The translations under genes and the position numbers were made by a program. A stretch of DNA of 64,000 bases, from assembly GCA_002104935.1 (NCBI GenBank), contig MCGT01000010.1, positions 62,001-126,000 of the forward strand, given 5' to 3'. Numbering within the stretch: position 1 is the stretch's first letter; each line of letters starts with the position of its first letter. Positions 1-12,231 of the stretch are shown in pieces. The notes under the pieces were generated by a model that did no database searches, was not told the DNA's origin, and was given only the letters and a program-made list of their open reading frames with translations. The stretch is from Hesseltinella vesiculosa. Lineage: Eukaryota > Mucoromycota > Mucoromycetes > Mucorales > Cunninghamellaceae.

Positions 1-58
1 CGCGGAAAAAGAGGCGACTTTCTTTTTCTGGTTCTCTTTCAACTTTCTTTTTTGTACC

Positions 59-2868
59 ATGTCTCAAGAAAAGAGAAAATGGGATCAGTTTACCGATCCA
101 TGGGAGGCTGAAGCCATGGAACTAGCATCTCTCAGGTAAACGACGTCCCCTCTTATTTATTTTTCCACAGCATGGTCTTGCTCATTTTCGTTTTGCAGTA
201 AACCAAAGATATCGACCACAGAACGCTATGCATCCATCATGAAGCAGCAGAACGATGAACTTTTGTAATATAGCTTCGCATAATCTTGACCGCGCCTTAT
301 TCACACTTCTTATTCACACTGCCACTTTATACAATAATCATAGACGTTCCTATGCTTCTGCGCAAGAACAGCTCTCTTTTTTTCAGGCTCAACTGGACGA
401 AGTGAACCAGGGGATCCAAGCGGAACAGCAAAAGCAGACCAAATGTGAGGTAAACTATAAAACACTTCAAATCACGCTTTCAACGAACCTTGCAAAGACT
501 CACGTTTCTCTCTTTGGCAAAGCAAATGGTGCACCTGATAAACCAGATCCAACAGCACCAGAATGGTAACGAATAGAGGTTCAAAATGGAGACGAAGGAT
601 GTTCAACGGTTCTATGACTTTTTATTGGCGTAGACCAACATACAATGAACATGTATCAAAATGTACATGCTATGGATAGGATATGCAACCATGAGGAAGC
701 ACTGTTGGCCAAACTGGAAACACTCAAGCTTCACTGTGATGCTCAATTTGATAAAGACTGGGACAAATTCCAAAACTCCACCGATGAACGAGTCGAAGAC
801 GACATGAAACGTCTGATACAAGAGTAAGAATGCTACTCACAGACAACAGTCATCTATTAACAGGTTATCCTCTGTCATTCCCCCCCCCCTGTCGACTACA
901 TAGTAATTTGATTTTGGAGCAACGTGAGTGCAAGGCACAGGTGCGGTCTCGTGAGCAAAAGGCTGTGCAGCAAGAACTGGAACGACTTTTTGGCGAGTTG
1001 AAAGATCAGCCATTATCTTACAAAGTGCTGATGTAAGGACAGGAGATGATGATATGGAACGCGACAACTCACCCAGCGACCGACATAGGGACTATAAGAA
1101 AAAATACACAGCCAAGAGTAAACGGCATGAACAGCTGCAACTCCGATTCAACCCGTCTCAATGTCAAAACATTTGGGCGACTGCACAAGTACAAGCACCC
1201 TTTCGGTCTATCCAACGCTCTTTACAAGAAGATGAATATGAAGAATCTTGGATCAAATGTACAAAGGCAAGATTTTTTTTTCTAGAAGAAAGACAGAGAG
1301 AGGTCGTAAAGGAAACGGCAGGCTTAAACATCTTTGCAGTTGCTTCATGGTCTGATGCGCCGCCGGTCGGTCCAACAAGTCGTTGGCTATGGCCATGAAA
1401 TAGCCTTTAAGCTCTTACTCCTTTACCACCAAACGTGGATTGACTTTGTGCAAGAGTTAGCGACACTTTGTGACAAGGTGGTAGTTCGAGATAAAAAAAA
1501 CAGTGGCCAACGACAGCTTATCCATTATTTTATGTTCGCTTTAGACAATACCCCATGCATGGGACAATGGTCGGGGGCTAATACCTAAAAAAATCAAAAA
1601 ATTACTGGTTCAGTATTACTCTGATGATTCTGACGCGTGTACAGACACATGTGACCAGGATATTGTGGATTTCTTGGCCAGATTTGCGTCCGAGGAAACC
1701 GCGCGCAACAAGGAATGGACAAAAGAATGCAATGCAAGTTTGGATGCCATTTGCCAGCTGTAATGCTCGTTGTCGCAGCTGAGAATAATCCATTGACCTT
1801 TCCATTCTTTATATGCACAGCGACCATGTCAAGATCCAAATCGATGAATTGCTCTTTGGGAAAAGCCTTTATAGAGACCGTGTCCATTTAAAACCAAAGG
1901 TAGATAAGGGGTGATATGACCTTGTTGACTGAATCTATGGTCTCTCATCTTATCAAAATCATCTAGGAGTATGATCAAATGCAGTTTGTGCTGGACAGAG
2001 ACATTGAGGAAAACCAACAGGCTATGGATCGAGTCAAGTCCAAGGTAATGAATGATCTTGAGTTACTAGGAATCCCATACTCATGGTTTTAATACCGCTC
2101 TTGGAAGGTGGAGGAAAGCGAGACCAAATTCAACAAACGTGCCGATCTGATCGCTTTATTCTTAACGGACCCTTTTGCATTTGAAGCACTCATGACTCAT
2201 CTCCTTCATTAATAAATGCATGCGTGACAGCGCCGCCCTATAAAAAAATGCTGCCACTGGTGGTGAATGGCAAAAAAAAAAAAAAAAAAAAATTGAAACT
2301 CCACGTTGCCCGCAGCAATCCTTTTTTTTTTTTTCCTCTCTCACTTTTTTTTTTTTACAATACAGAAATGAGCAAGGCTATCCACATCGGTCTCAGCAAA
2401 TCTGACAAACAATCTATCCGTCGCTATTCGCAGCAACGTGATTTGGAAGCAAAACTTCATCGAGCAAAGAGAGCACTCCGAATTCAACAAGACGTAAGAA
2501 CCTCTTTCCCATGACCATTTCTCACTGGACAGCCATCTTTTTTTTTTTCTGGCTGTGTTACCATATGCTTGTTAGGATGAACACAGCCAGCTTGAAAACT
2601 ACATTGAACAATGGCGATCGTATGCTCAGGTAGAAAAGAACCAAAAATAAGACGACTTTTGTCGCTGTTTTCTTACGGCAATTCTTTTTATATGAACGGG
2701 CAAGACGCTTGCCATGGAATTGTTACCGGCTTATCAAGAAAAGAAGCAACAGATGGCTTACCAAGATCAATACAGCGGTGGTGAGCACGATTTGGGAGCC
2801 ATGCTGCTCATACTGGGCATGAATACCAGCTTGCTATGCTACGACCCTGACCAAGGTTGCTTTACGTG
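59..2868 (+). CDS. Multi-exon coiled-coil protein, unrecognised
   Basis: Start ATG at 59; first exons 59..135, 199..264 and 344..449 join in frame, and about a dozen further short exons with GT..AG borders run to a TGA at 2866-2868. The product is rich in Glu, Gln, Lys and Leu with long heptad-like stretches (for example EQLSFFQAQLDEVNQ and QKAVQQELERLFGELKDQ), so it is probably an elongated coiled-coil protein. I see no signal peptide, membrane segment or catalytic motif. The C-terminus (SLLCYDPDQGCFT) is not coiled coil. Exons between about 560 and 660 and between 1250 and 1600 are uncertain, so a second gene or a break cannot be excluded. It converges on the DUF726 gene, with stops about 160 bp apart. 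I do not recognise the family; cytoskeletal or kinetochore coiled-coil subunits are possible but unproven. Confidence 0.55.
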
Positions 2869-3030
2869 AACGGCTTCTCAACTGCACTTGACACTTTGTC
2901 AATGACGCCGCCACTGAAACTGAAACTGAAATAGTTATAAAAAATAAACTAGGCCAAAGGCAAACAAAAAAAAAAAATAGGACTTTATTTTTACAAACGG
3001 GCATCATCCAGGGTGGTATGGAGAAAGGAT

Positions 3031-4831
3031 CTAACGATTGATACGGGCGTGCTGGGGGAGCTCCAAGGTGATTTTGGGCATCGGGTTGACAACTTCGCCA
3101 GGCACAACCATTTTACCCAAGGTGCTTTTGATTTCCTTGACTTCAATGCCACACTCCTGCAATTCGGCTTGCTGGTCTGCAGGTATAGAAGGAGATTTGG
3201 CCTTGGCCAGGCCCAGCGAGGGCCAGAATTTGGACGAGGCCGATGCTCGTTTTGGGTCGGTGGGCAGAGGAGGCAAGGCGCGCATTTGGTCGGGATGGAC
3301 GGCGTAACTGGCCGGTGAACTGGCGACATCGGGGCTCAGGTCGTCATTGGACGAGGAGGTGGAGGTCGAAGGTTGCAGGACCAAGGTGCTGGAGGTGACG
3401 GGGGTGCTGTCGGCACGAGAGCGGGTGGAAAAGCCAAAGAAACTGGATCGGCTTCGCGTCTTGTTGGTTGTAGAGGTGGTGGAGGAAGAGGAGAAGGAGG
3501 TGGTCATGGGCACGCTGGCAGCGGAAGCGTCGGCCATGGCGGCAGCCGTGATGGGTGAGGCTGCGATGGAAGCTTTGCCGGACGAGATAGAGCTGTAGGT
3601 GCCTTTTTTGCTAGAGGCGGCGGCGGTGGCATTGGCAATGATGTCGGCAATGATTTCCATATCCGAGATGCCATCGACAAGAGGCTTGTCCTTGGTATCC
3701 TGTTGAGAGCCTGTGGAGGAGGACGAAGACGAATGTGGGTGGGGTGGATGAGAGGGGTTCGAATTGATTTCTTGGCCCAAGGCTGATGAGGTGTGGGATG
3801 GGCGGGGTGTGTCGGTCAAGGAGGAGGAGGTGGAGAGGATGGGGTGTTTTGTTGGGTTGGCAGAAGTAGGGGTATTGTGGCCAGAGGACAGGGATGATTT
3901 TGACGAGGAGGCTTGAGGCTGGCCAGAATCCAAGGTATCCTTTTATGAGAATAAAACAGGTGTTAGTATCGTTTGCTGAGGCGAGAACAAAAAGGAGGCT
4001 AACCTGGGATCCAGAACGCTTCATGAAACTCATACGGGGATTTTTTTCGACTTTTTCAGCAATTTCTTCTTGGGTGATGAGGAAACCGGCCCGCTTGAGC
4101 AGCTTGGGCAGGGCAAGGCGGTAGGAGAGATGGCCTTTGATGAGATCGGTGCATTCGATATTTTCGACTCGGTTGCCATCAATCATGACCAGTGGATGCA
4201 GACCGGCCACATTGTTGCCGGCCACGGCAGACGCCGCATTGGTGGCACGGAACAGAAAGCCAAGGAGCCAATCGTTGGTGGCATAACCATTGATGAAGCG
4301 GCCAGAGACGACGGAGGTGACGTCGCGCCATTGGGCCTTGGAGGCACAGACGGGGGCACCAAACATGGCGATGTTTTCCACCAGGCCATAGGCATTCAGT
4401 CGTGCCAGTTCTTCTAGGCAGTAAAAGATGACGCGGGCACCCAAGGAGTAGCCGACAAGGGTGACAGGGCGAGCGCCCAAGTTGCGGTTGGTCAAGGTGT
4501 CGGCCAAGATAAGACCAGCAGCTCGAGCACGGTCCAGGCCATTGGCCCAAGGGTTGTCGATCAGGTAGCCCAGTTTGGTCAGGGCTAAGGGCCAGGTCAG
4601 GCCAGCCATCAAGGCAGACATGACGGTGTGGCCCAAGGCTTGTTGGACGCTGAAGGTGATGGCTTCGGTAGCAAAGATCTTGAAGGCGCTGCCCAGCTCT
4701 TCGAGCATTTCGGGTTCCCAGAACAAGGAGTAATGGTCGCCCATGAGCTCGTCAATGGTACTGAACGGGAGTTTGGAGGCTTCTTTTCGATCGTCCGTTC
4801 TCGGTAGCCACCTGATGTGAAGAAGAAGGGT

Positions 4832-4868
<37 letters not shown>

Positions 4869-6642
4869 GTTGGACGACAAAAAAAAGGGGGGGGAAGGAG
4901 AGGTTACCCTGTGATGGTAATCATACAGCTGGCCTGTTGTTGGGCTACGACAGGATCGAATTCAAAGGTAGAAATGGTTTTCATGCGTTTGTTCATACTG
5001 ACGGCACCGAGACGACTGCCGGCAAGAGTGGCAGCGCCAGTGATCAGGCCGATACCAGTGGCACCGCCCAAGAAAGACGAGGTGCCGGAGACGCCAACGG
5101 TGGTGAGCAGCGCGCCGAGACCACCAGCAATCATGGGGGCCATGAGCCCGGCACTGAGGCCGAGGATCAGGCCACCACCGATGGTAGCTAGGCCGATCAT
5201 GACATAGCGTCGTTTCTTGCGCTGGCGATTACGAGACTGGCGCTCCTCTTTGTTGGACAGCTGATTGGTTTCGACGATGGTGGAGGAGATGGTGGTGGAA
5301 GTGAGGGCGGTGGTGTCGGTCAAGGCCGATTCGGTTTCCCAAGCGCCTTCGACCTGGAGCAAGTGGATGGTGAGACGGCGTTCGTAGGAGAGGACTTGTT
5401 CCCAGTCGAGGTCAAGATACTTGGCCATCAAGCGGATAAAGACGCGACTGCGGGCATCATAATTTTCCAACGACAGGCACACCAGGAACAGGTCGCACAT
5501 GACGGTCCAGCGCAAGTCAATCACGTAATGGTCGATGGTTTGGTCGGCAGGCGGCTTGGGGTGTTTGAGTGAGGGGTTGTTGGAGGTGTGGCTGACGGTA
5601 GAGCGATGGTCTAGTTCCAGTGACAACGACCGTGAAGAGGAAGCGATGGACACCGAGCAGGAGCTCTGGAGTGAATGGACAGAGCTGGTGTCCTCGAGCG
5701 ATGAGATGGAGAGTGGCAAGGGTGGTAGGGTGTCAAGGTCCACAAAGGGATCGTCGACAGAGAGATCCATGTTTTCCAACTCCTGCAAGGGAGGGTTGGT
5801 GTCTGAGTGGTGATTGAAGTTGGTGTCCATAGAAGAGCGGGAAGAACGGGAAGAGTCGGAAGGGGGCAAGGGTGGTAGGGTAGCGGGATCCAAAGGGAAA
5901 AAGGTGGGAGGCAAATCAGCGGGTGGAGTGGTATCTTGCATTTGGCCATGGATATCCTTGATATTGACGGTGGTTGTTTCACCTTGGGCAGTGAATTGAT
6001 GGACAAAATCGGTGGGTAAGATATTGTGTTTGGACAAAGATTCGATCATTTTGATTTCTAGAAAGGAGGGGGGGCAGGAGGGTTTGAGCGGTCTTGATCT
6101 ATTTCTTTCAACCTATTACCTTCAGGTGAGACGTCCATGTGCATGTACAAGGCGCGCATGAGTTTACGGTGCCAGTTGTCGGCACTCATTCTTGCATCGG
6201 TGAAATGACGGCCGGCGTAGGTATGGACGACTTCCAGGCTGGTGACAGCACAGAGACCAACGTAGGCTATTTTTTGGGTGTCGGTGAAAACATCTTTGGT
6301 TTCTTGAATGCCTTGTTGATCAAAGTCGTCCTGTTCCTCCTGTGTGTCTTGATGGGCAGCGGCCATTTGATAATGAGACGGCATGTCTAGGTTGAAGATA
6401 TGTGATATGTCGTTGTCGTTCGCTGGTTGTTGAGGATGGGCAACATGGTCGATCCAGGCTTCAATGATAGCTTGCTTGGCAGTGGTTTTGGACCGTTTAT
6501 TATGTTGACGCACAGACGACACAGTGAGGCGGGAGGGAGGTTCCAATGAGCTGCTGTCACTTGGAGACCGTTGCATCATGGGCGAGTCGGTGCCCAGAGC
6601 GACAGGGCTGCATGGTTCTGATGGGTCGTTTCCAGATGTCAT
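3031..6642 (-). CDS. DUF726/TMCO4-family alpha/beta hydrolase, membrane-associated
   Basis: Four exons join in frame: 6642..6120, 6057..4908, 4811..4004 and 3939..3031, giving about 1129 residues. The N-terminus is a Ser/Pro-rich acidic region. The middle holds a basic stretch followed by a Gly/Ala-rich hydrophobic block (LATIGGGLILGLSAGLMAPM) that looks membrane-embedded. Next comes the conserved core: ITGWL at the exon 2/3 junction, then the nucleophile-elbow motif VTLVGYSLGARV with its serine, and MFGAPV and FINGYATNDWLL downstream, as in TMCO4 and its fungal relatives. The last exon is a low-complexity Ser/Thr/Pro tail. TMCO4 relatives are lipase-like but their substrates are poorly known. 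Family assignment is firm; enzymatic activity is inferred. Confidence 0.88.
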
Positions 6643-7474
6643 GCAAGAGAATAGAAATGGCTTGTTATGAAATCAATATAAAGACTAGGCAAAGGGGGGA
6701 AAAACAGTTCCCAAGAAGTAATATGCATTGAGCAAAAAGGCAAAACAAAATAAAAAACTTACGGAGGGTGGGAATATCAGGGGGATGGCCACAGGGAGGG
6801 GTAAAATGGCAAGAGTAAAAGAGATGCTTGTTGAAAAAGAAATAAATAAATAAATAAAAAAAAGGAGTGGAAGGATGTACCCTTGACAGGATGAAAGGAG
6901 AGGGATGGAACAAGATGAAAAAAGTAAGATGAACTAGAACAAAAAAAATGGAGGGCAGAAAAAAAGGCCCGCATTATCGCTGGAAAAAAAAAACTCCCGC
7001 TGGCATTTTCAAAAGTGAGGCGATCTCTTTACTTGCTAAATCAGACGATTTGTGTGACAAGATGAAAATGAGGAAATGTAGCAAAGACGTACAGGCCTTC
7101 TGGAGTTTAATGTTGGGCTCTACTGGATGAATCTGTAACGCAGTTGATGTTTTTGGAATTCCCGTCCAACGTCACTCCAACGCGGAAGCAAAAAGGTAAT
7201 CCTGGAGGCTTTCCGTTTTCTGCTTTATCATGTATACCGGCAGCTGCTTACCAGTCTGTGCATGCCTATTTTTTCAGGTGAAACAATCGGACAGGGTATC
7301 CATCGTACGAGAAAGAAAAATCAGGCGCGTGGCCGTAAACCCATTTTTAGTGAATGTTTGCACTTCCCTCTGATGTATGACTGATTTGCCATTTTTAATC
7401 AAGGCCATTTGTCATCGTTTGTACTGGTATGCATTCTTTTAGCAGGCAAACCAATGGGACGAACTGCTAGATTA

Positions 7475-7546
7475 TATTCTAGTACGCGCGAAAAGTACAT
7501 CAAGTGCGCGCAACAAGTTAAATCTAGTGCGCGCAAGTCATATTTT
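7475..7546. repeat. Minisatellite with GCGCGC core, three units
   Basis: Three consecutive units of about 22-24 bp share the core AGTGCGCGCAA (the first reads AGTACGCGCGAAA), each followed by an AT-rich spacer. A similar two-unit version lies at about 51590..51640. Each is preceded by a related segment beginning TTTTAGCAGGCA and each lies 100-250 bp before a copy of the dispersed repeat. Confidence 0.6.
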
Positions 7547-7757
7547 GTCACTACAGTTAGGTGAATCGCAAGAAAGAAAGAACAAAGAGGAGGGTGGAAA
7601 AGGAGCTGTTGGCATTGGAACAGCCTAGAGAGCGCTATAGCGGCTGGTATTTGGATGAGTGGAAAGTGGGCATTCAGATGCTTCGGAAACGGTTGGATTT
7701 TGGACATTTGGGATTGTCACCCATAAAAATAAGCAAATAAAAATCAAACAACTTTTT

Positions 7758-8035
7758 CGCCTGGGGACCCCCTGAAGAAAAAGGCTGATTTTTTCATTTT
7801 TTTAGCTGAGAGTCGGAGGTGTCAAAGCAAAAGTGATCAAATGTTGGCTGGGCAACTTTCACGAATCGACCTAATTTTTTCATGATCACCATCAGCAATG
7901 TATTTGAGCATGGTAAAAAAAACCTCAAGCCAATCCAATCGCTCAAAAGTGCTGTGCAGCCATCGCTTTTTTTTTTTTTTTTTTTCAAAAGAAAGAGAAA
8001 ATTGGGTGATCAGTTTCAGCCTCCGCACAAGTCCT
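7758..8035 (-). repeat. Dispersed ~300-bp repeat family, copy 1
   Basis: Read on the minus strand this copy carries the family landmarks in order: a poly-A tract, GCTGCACAGCACTTTTGAG, a segment ending in AGGTCGATT, TTGCCCAGCCAAC, a CTCCGACTCTC-AGCTAAAAAA segment, and GGTCCCCAGGCGA. No protein is encoded. It is most similar to copy 2, with which it forms a head-to-head inverted pair. It may be a MITE or a non-autonomous retroelement; the terminal structure is not clear by eye. Confidence 0.75.
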
Positions 8036-8209
8036 TCGATTCCAGATGGATGCGCGCACATCCATCAGTAAACCGTAAAAGGTGATGTCATTGTCAGGTA
8101 CAACATGATCTAGATAGAGATACTATTTCTTTATTAATCGGGACATTGGATTTTTGGATTGCTTTGGAAAAGGTTAGACCTTCGAATTGTTTTGGCGTGC
8201 ATCATCAAC

Positions 8210-8525
8210 CAGGTTTGAGCGGAAGGTGAAATTGACCACCCGATTTTTCTCTCTTTTGAAAAAAAAGGCTGCACAGCACGTTTGAGTGATTGGATTGGCT
8301 TGAGGTTTTTTTTAGCAAGCTCAAATACATGGCTGATGGTGATCATGAATAAATTTGGTCGATTCTTGAAAGTTGCCCAGCCAACATTTGATTCCTTTTT
8401 GTTTGACACCTCCGACTCTCCAGCTAAAGAAAATGAAACAATCAGCCATGTTCCTCAGGGAATCGATCCCCAGGCGATCTGGCAAAAAAAAGTATAAATT
8501 GCTCAAAATAAATTTTTGCACACCA
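8210..8525 (+). repeat. Dispersed ~300-bp repeat family, copy 2
   Basis: Plus-strand copy with the same landmarks: GGCTGCACAGCACGTTTGAG, GGTCGATTCTTGAAAGTTGC, CCAGCCAACATTTGAT, CCTCCGACTCTCCAGCTAAA and CCCCAGGCGATCTGG. It shares sub-family bases with copy 1 that other copies lack, such as ATTGGATTGGCTTGAGG. The two arms are separated by roughly 175 bp. Confidence 0.75.
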
Positions 8526-9342
8526 GGACAATGGCTGAGAAATGGCTTTGGTTAAGATTTGCAACTCTGTCATACACCAGAGGGAAGTGCAGAAGGCTGG
8601 CAAACATTTAAAATGGATTTCACATGAACTTCGTTTTTGCAAAAGAGATCGGATGGACTGGTGCGTACGAAGACGTCATTAGATAGCATTAGCCATAGGA
8701 AGAGTGAATCTCCCATCAAAAGCACTTCATTTGGTGATGCAGAAAGAGCAATAAATAAAAACAAGGAATGACAATGGAAATATCAGGCTGTGAGATATAT
8801 AGTAAAACCAACCTCATTCTTCTCCCATTACAAAATCGACAGACACGTTTTTGATTCAAATGTAGCAAAATGAAACCACACAAAAGCATAGGATCCTATT
8901 GACTTTTTGTTTTTTATCCAGTAAAGCCCGACAGAAAAAAAAACAAGGTGTCGCGCCAAGTATCCTTTTTTTTTTCTTCTTGTGTTCATTCTTGCCTTAC
9001 GCTGCTAAACCATTTCACCCCAAAACACCTTTATGGTCTTTTTAAGCACTAGATCAGACCGATATTATGAACGATGGTTTGAAACGACTGGCCATTGTGT
9101 TTATTTCTCTATGGGAAAGAACAAAATGCTTCCTTGAACTCGACCCTGGGACCTGACACTTCCACGAAGCTCCAGATGGACGGTAACAGAAGATTTTTAT
9201 ATTTTGTAATATGTTTTGGTGTTGCATACGGGGAGAAGTACATGAAAAAGAGAGTGAATGTAACCGGGTATTGAAAAAAAAATCGAGTGGAAACATAAGG
9301 CAATGTTGAAGGGTAATCCAATGACAAAGAAATGAAAGCATA

Positions 9343-10580
9343 TTAATGATGAGGAAAGCCTAGGGGAGGTTGAGTGAGGGGAGTAAAAGAAGTAGAGGGC
9401 TGGGGTCGTTCAAAGGAAGAACGCTCTTGTGCCGAGGTATGAGCAAAGACGGGTGATAATGGAGGACGTTGATCTTTTTTGGATAAAGAGCGTGAATAGC
9501 GGAGACCGCAGGCATTGCATAAGGTACGGTGACCACTTGGGCCACGGCGCCATTCAGGGCTTTGACTGGTATGACAGCTTTCACATTTCTTTTTCTCGGT
9601 GGGTCGGATACGCCATGATTTGGAGGTGGCGACGGCAGGCCCCCGGGGTTTGTATTTATGACGCTGTTTAGGTGAGTGGTCGGAAGGTGGTGAAGGAGCA
9701 GGTGGTGTGGTGGGTGATGAGCACAACGATGGCGGACTTGGTAACCTTAAAAAGAAGTTGAGCACTTTTTAAAATAAAAATAATAAAAAAAACTAACCTG
9801 GCGACATCTTTTTGAATTGGAGCGGGAGTAAGATACAAGGCAGGAAAGATGGGAGAGGGAGTGACTTGGAAGACAGCAAAAATGAAATTGCCATAATAAA
9901 TGATGATTTTTTCCATGTGGAGATAACCAGATTGGTGAGCAGACGGGATGGTGAAACTTTGACGATGGTGGTGAGCACATTCACTAAAATGAATGGGGTG
10001 TGCATCAGGAGGTCGGGAATAATCATGGTGACAAGCACTCCACATTTCATCTGGGATCAAGGGTAAGGCGTCTTTGGTGGGATAGGACAAGACCAAGTTT
10101 TGTGTGACTTGGTCGTATAATTGGAAGGTACGGAGGGTGCCGATCGAAACATTCGTCACCTGAGTTGACACTTTGTTGTACTGAAAATGATTGAACACAG
10201 CATGCAATTGGGGTAAATCCTACATAAATAAATAAATAAATAAAAATTGGAGTGTCAGATCTCGTTTAAAAAGTAAAAAAAAAAATTACATTGGCAATCT
10301 CATTCTCCTTGTCATAATCACAAAGCACATGAGGAAGTACGGGGAAGCCTGTTGGGAGACAAAATGTTCAAACTCCGCGATCAAGATCAAAAAAAAAAAA
10401 TAATAGTTACCTTGATCACAATGAAAAAAGGCGAGTAGCAGGTTTTCTGTAGCACTGTAGGTGACCACATCTACTGTGATCCAATCCAAATCTGTCCCAT
10501 AATCATGAACTTCGTAATTGGAAAGACAGTCTAATTTTCTTAGTCGACATCTGTCAAAAAAGAATAAAGTCAGCTGATGG

Positions 10581-10615
<35 letters not shown>

Positions 10616-10957
10616 ATGGCATGGTCTCCTATCACCCCCTTGGCTTAAACAAGTTTCTATTTTACCTGGTAATGGCCCCGCCTAAGCCATTACATTGGGC
10701 AAATTTGTCAAAATCGGATTTTGCAAGTTGTCGTTCGTCAGGATGGACAAAATCTAGGAGTGATCGACCAAAAATTAAATCTTTCATCGGTCGTCGATAA
10801 ACAGTGGTGGATAAGATTTTGCTGGGCAAGTAAGCTATCTCGTAATTGGGCAAGGCTAATAATCCCCAAAAGCAGGACACCTAGGAAAGTGATGAAGTGA
10901 TTAACTCGTGCTTATTCTTTTACATTGGATTACATTTTCTTGATGCGACTGGCTCAT
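9343..10957 (-). CDS. PAS domain plus GATA zinc finger transcription factor (white-collar-2-like)
   Basis: Six exons join in frame: 10957..10934, 10880..10666, 10550..10411, 10348..10290, 10219..9798 and 9745..9343, giving 420 residues. A PAS domain starts almost at the N-terminus ([14 protein letters not shown], then [14 protein letters not shown]). The C-terminus carries one GATA-type zinc finger of form CxxC-x18-CxxC ([12 protein letters not shown] and [11 protein letters not shown]), followed by a Pro/Ser-rich tail. This architecture matches WC-2, the DNA-binding partner of the blue-light receptor WC-1; Mucoromycota carry several WC-2-like paralogues. There is no LOV flavin motif, so it would not sense light itself. 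Exon 1 is only 24 nt; starting at 10957 depends on that short exon being real. Light-response function is inferred from family. Confidence 0.85.
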
Positions 10958-12231
10958 CTCGTCAATAAGGGATAGGAAAGAGGTATGCTAAAGAGGTAAA
11001 AAAAAAAAAAAAAAATGGGAATAAGGAAAAAAAAGAAGAAAAGAGAATCAACAGCTTTTCAAAAAAGGGATCCTATCACGTACAAAAAATGGGGGGTGCA
11101 CTCTAAGCTTTTGGGCTGTGCGCAAACATCGCTTGTCATTTTTTTTTTCGTTTTTTTAGCATCCTTGGTCCGCGCCACCTGAAAAAAAAAGAAGATGACA
11201 AAACCACATGCAAAAAGCATCCGCACCTTCTTTGATGGATGACCAACGCCTTTTTTTATCTCGTTTCGATCATGCAAAAAGCAAACGGAACGGACCGAAG
11301 ATGCAAAACGACTGCGACAAGGAAAAAAAAAGCGCACATGACTTTCTCACTGATGACTTTGGGACCGGAGTTTGAATCCGCCTTGATCGAAAGGGAGGAA
11401 AAGCGAAAGCTCTTTGAAGTCATCAGCTGGAAAAAAAATATACGACTTTTAACATTGATCTTTTTCAATTTCCTTTTTTATATCAAGGGGATAAAAAAAA
11501 AAGCTTATTTTTAGTCAATAAAATGGGGGGAGAGGGCTGATGAAACACAAACATATGGAACCTGATCGATGATTGATCGAGAAAAAAGTTCCAAACAAAA
11601 TAGCATAAACCCATATTGCTCAACAGCGGTTTTTTCTATCTTTTTCTAACGATATTTTTGAAAAAGGAAAATAGGAGCCCCAAATAATAAAAAAGTGGGG
11701 GAGTGATCAAACACTCAATTCTACTGGTTCACTTTTTTAAAGTTACATGTTTTTAGGTCTCCAGGTTCACGGGCAGAGGAAAAAGTCCCTTTTCTTCTCA
11801 ATCGTGAGGTTAAAATGGTAAAAAATGACCCAGCATTTTTTTTTCTCGTGCACAAAAATGGGTTTGCAACGGATAGCAAACAATAAAAAGTCTCGGTAAA
11901 AGAGCTCTCAAAACAAAAAGAAAAAAACAAAAAAAAAAAAAAGGTGTACGTAAAAACCCTCGACGAGGAGGATGATCGGTTGCCTGTACACATTTGGTCA
12001 GGCCGGGCCCCCCCGCTTTCCACTGATCATTCCAATCGCATGGATACCTTTTTTCAAAAAAAAGTGACCAACTCGATATGGAAGAACTCACCCTCATTAG
12101 GAAAGAGCGCAATGGCGACTTCGCCGAGCTCAAAAAGTTCACGTCAAAGTTGAAGCAACCGGGTAAAAGTTGAAACTCTTTTTTGGTTGTGATTTTCTGC
12201 TCGAAGAACCTTAAAAACTTTATTTGGTTTA
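10958..12231. other. Intergenic, homopolymer-rich
   Basis: AT-rich sequence with many A or T runs of 8-17 bases. Short coding-like stretches occur on the + strand (11341..11440 and 12078..12174, the latter opening MEELTLIRKERNGDF), but none has a full gene structure. I support no gene here. Confidence 0.45.

Larger units (their letters stand above)
6643..9342. other. Gene-poor interval with repeats and exon-like remnants
   Basis: No complete gene is evident. On the + strand a possible exon ends at about 7197 and could splice to one starting near 7279 and running to a stop near 7382. A separate open frame, 7561..7740, begins directly after an AG and contains ERYSGWYLDEWKVGIQMLRK. These read like coding remnants but have no start codon or recognisable family. 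The interval also holds a GCGCGC minisatellite and two inverted copies of the dispersed repeat (separate entries). In 8530..9340 I see only AT-rich sequence and homopolymers. Confidence 0.5.

Noticed and set aside
3347..3598. Plus-strand acidic/Val-Glu-rich open frames within 3.0-6.0 kb.
   Set aside because: They are antisense shadows of the Ser/Pro-rich exons of the DUF726 gene; no splice logic or family on that strand.
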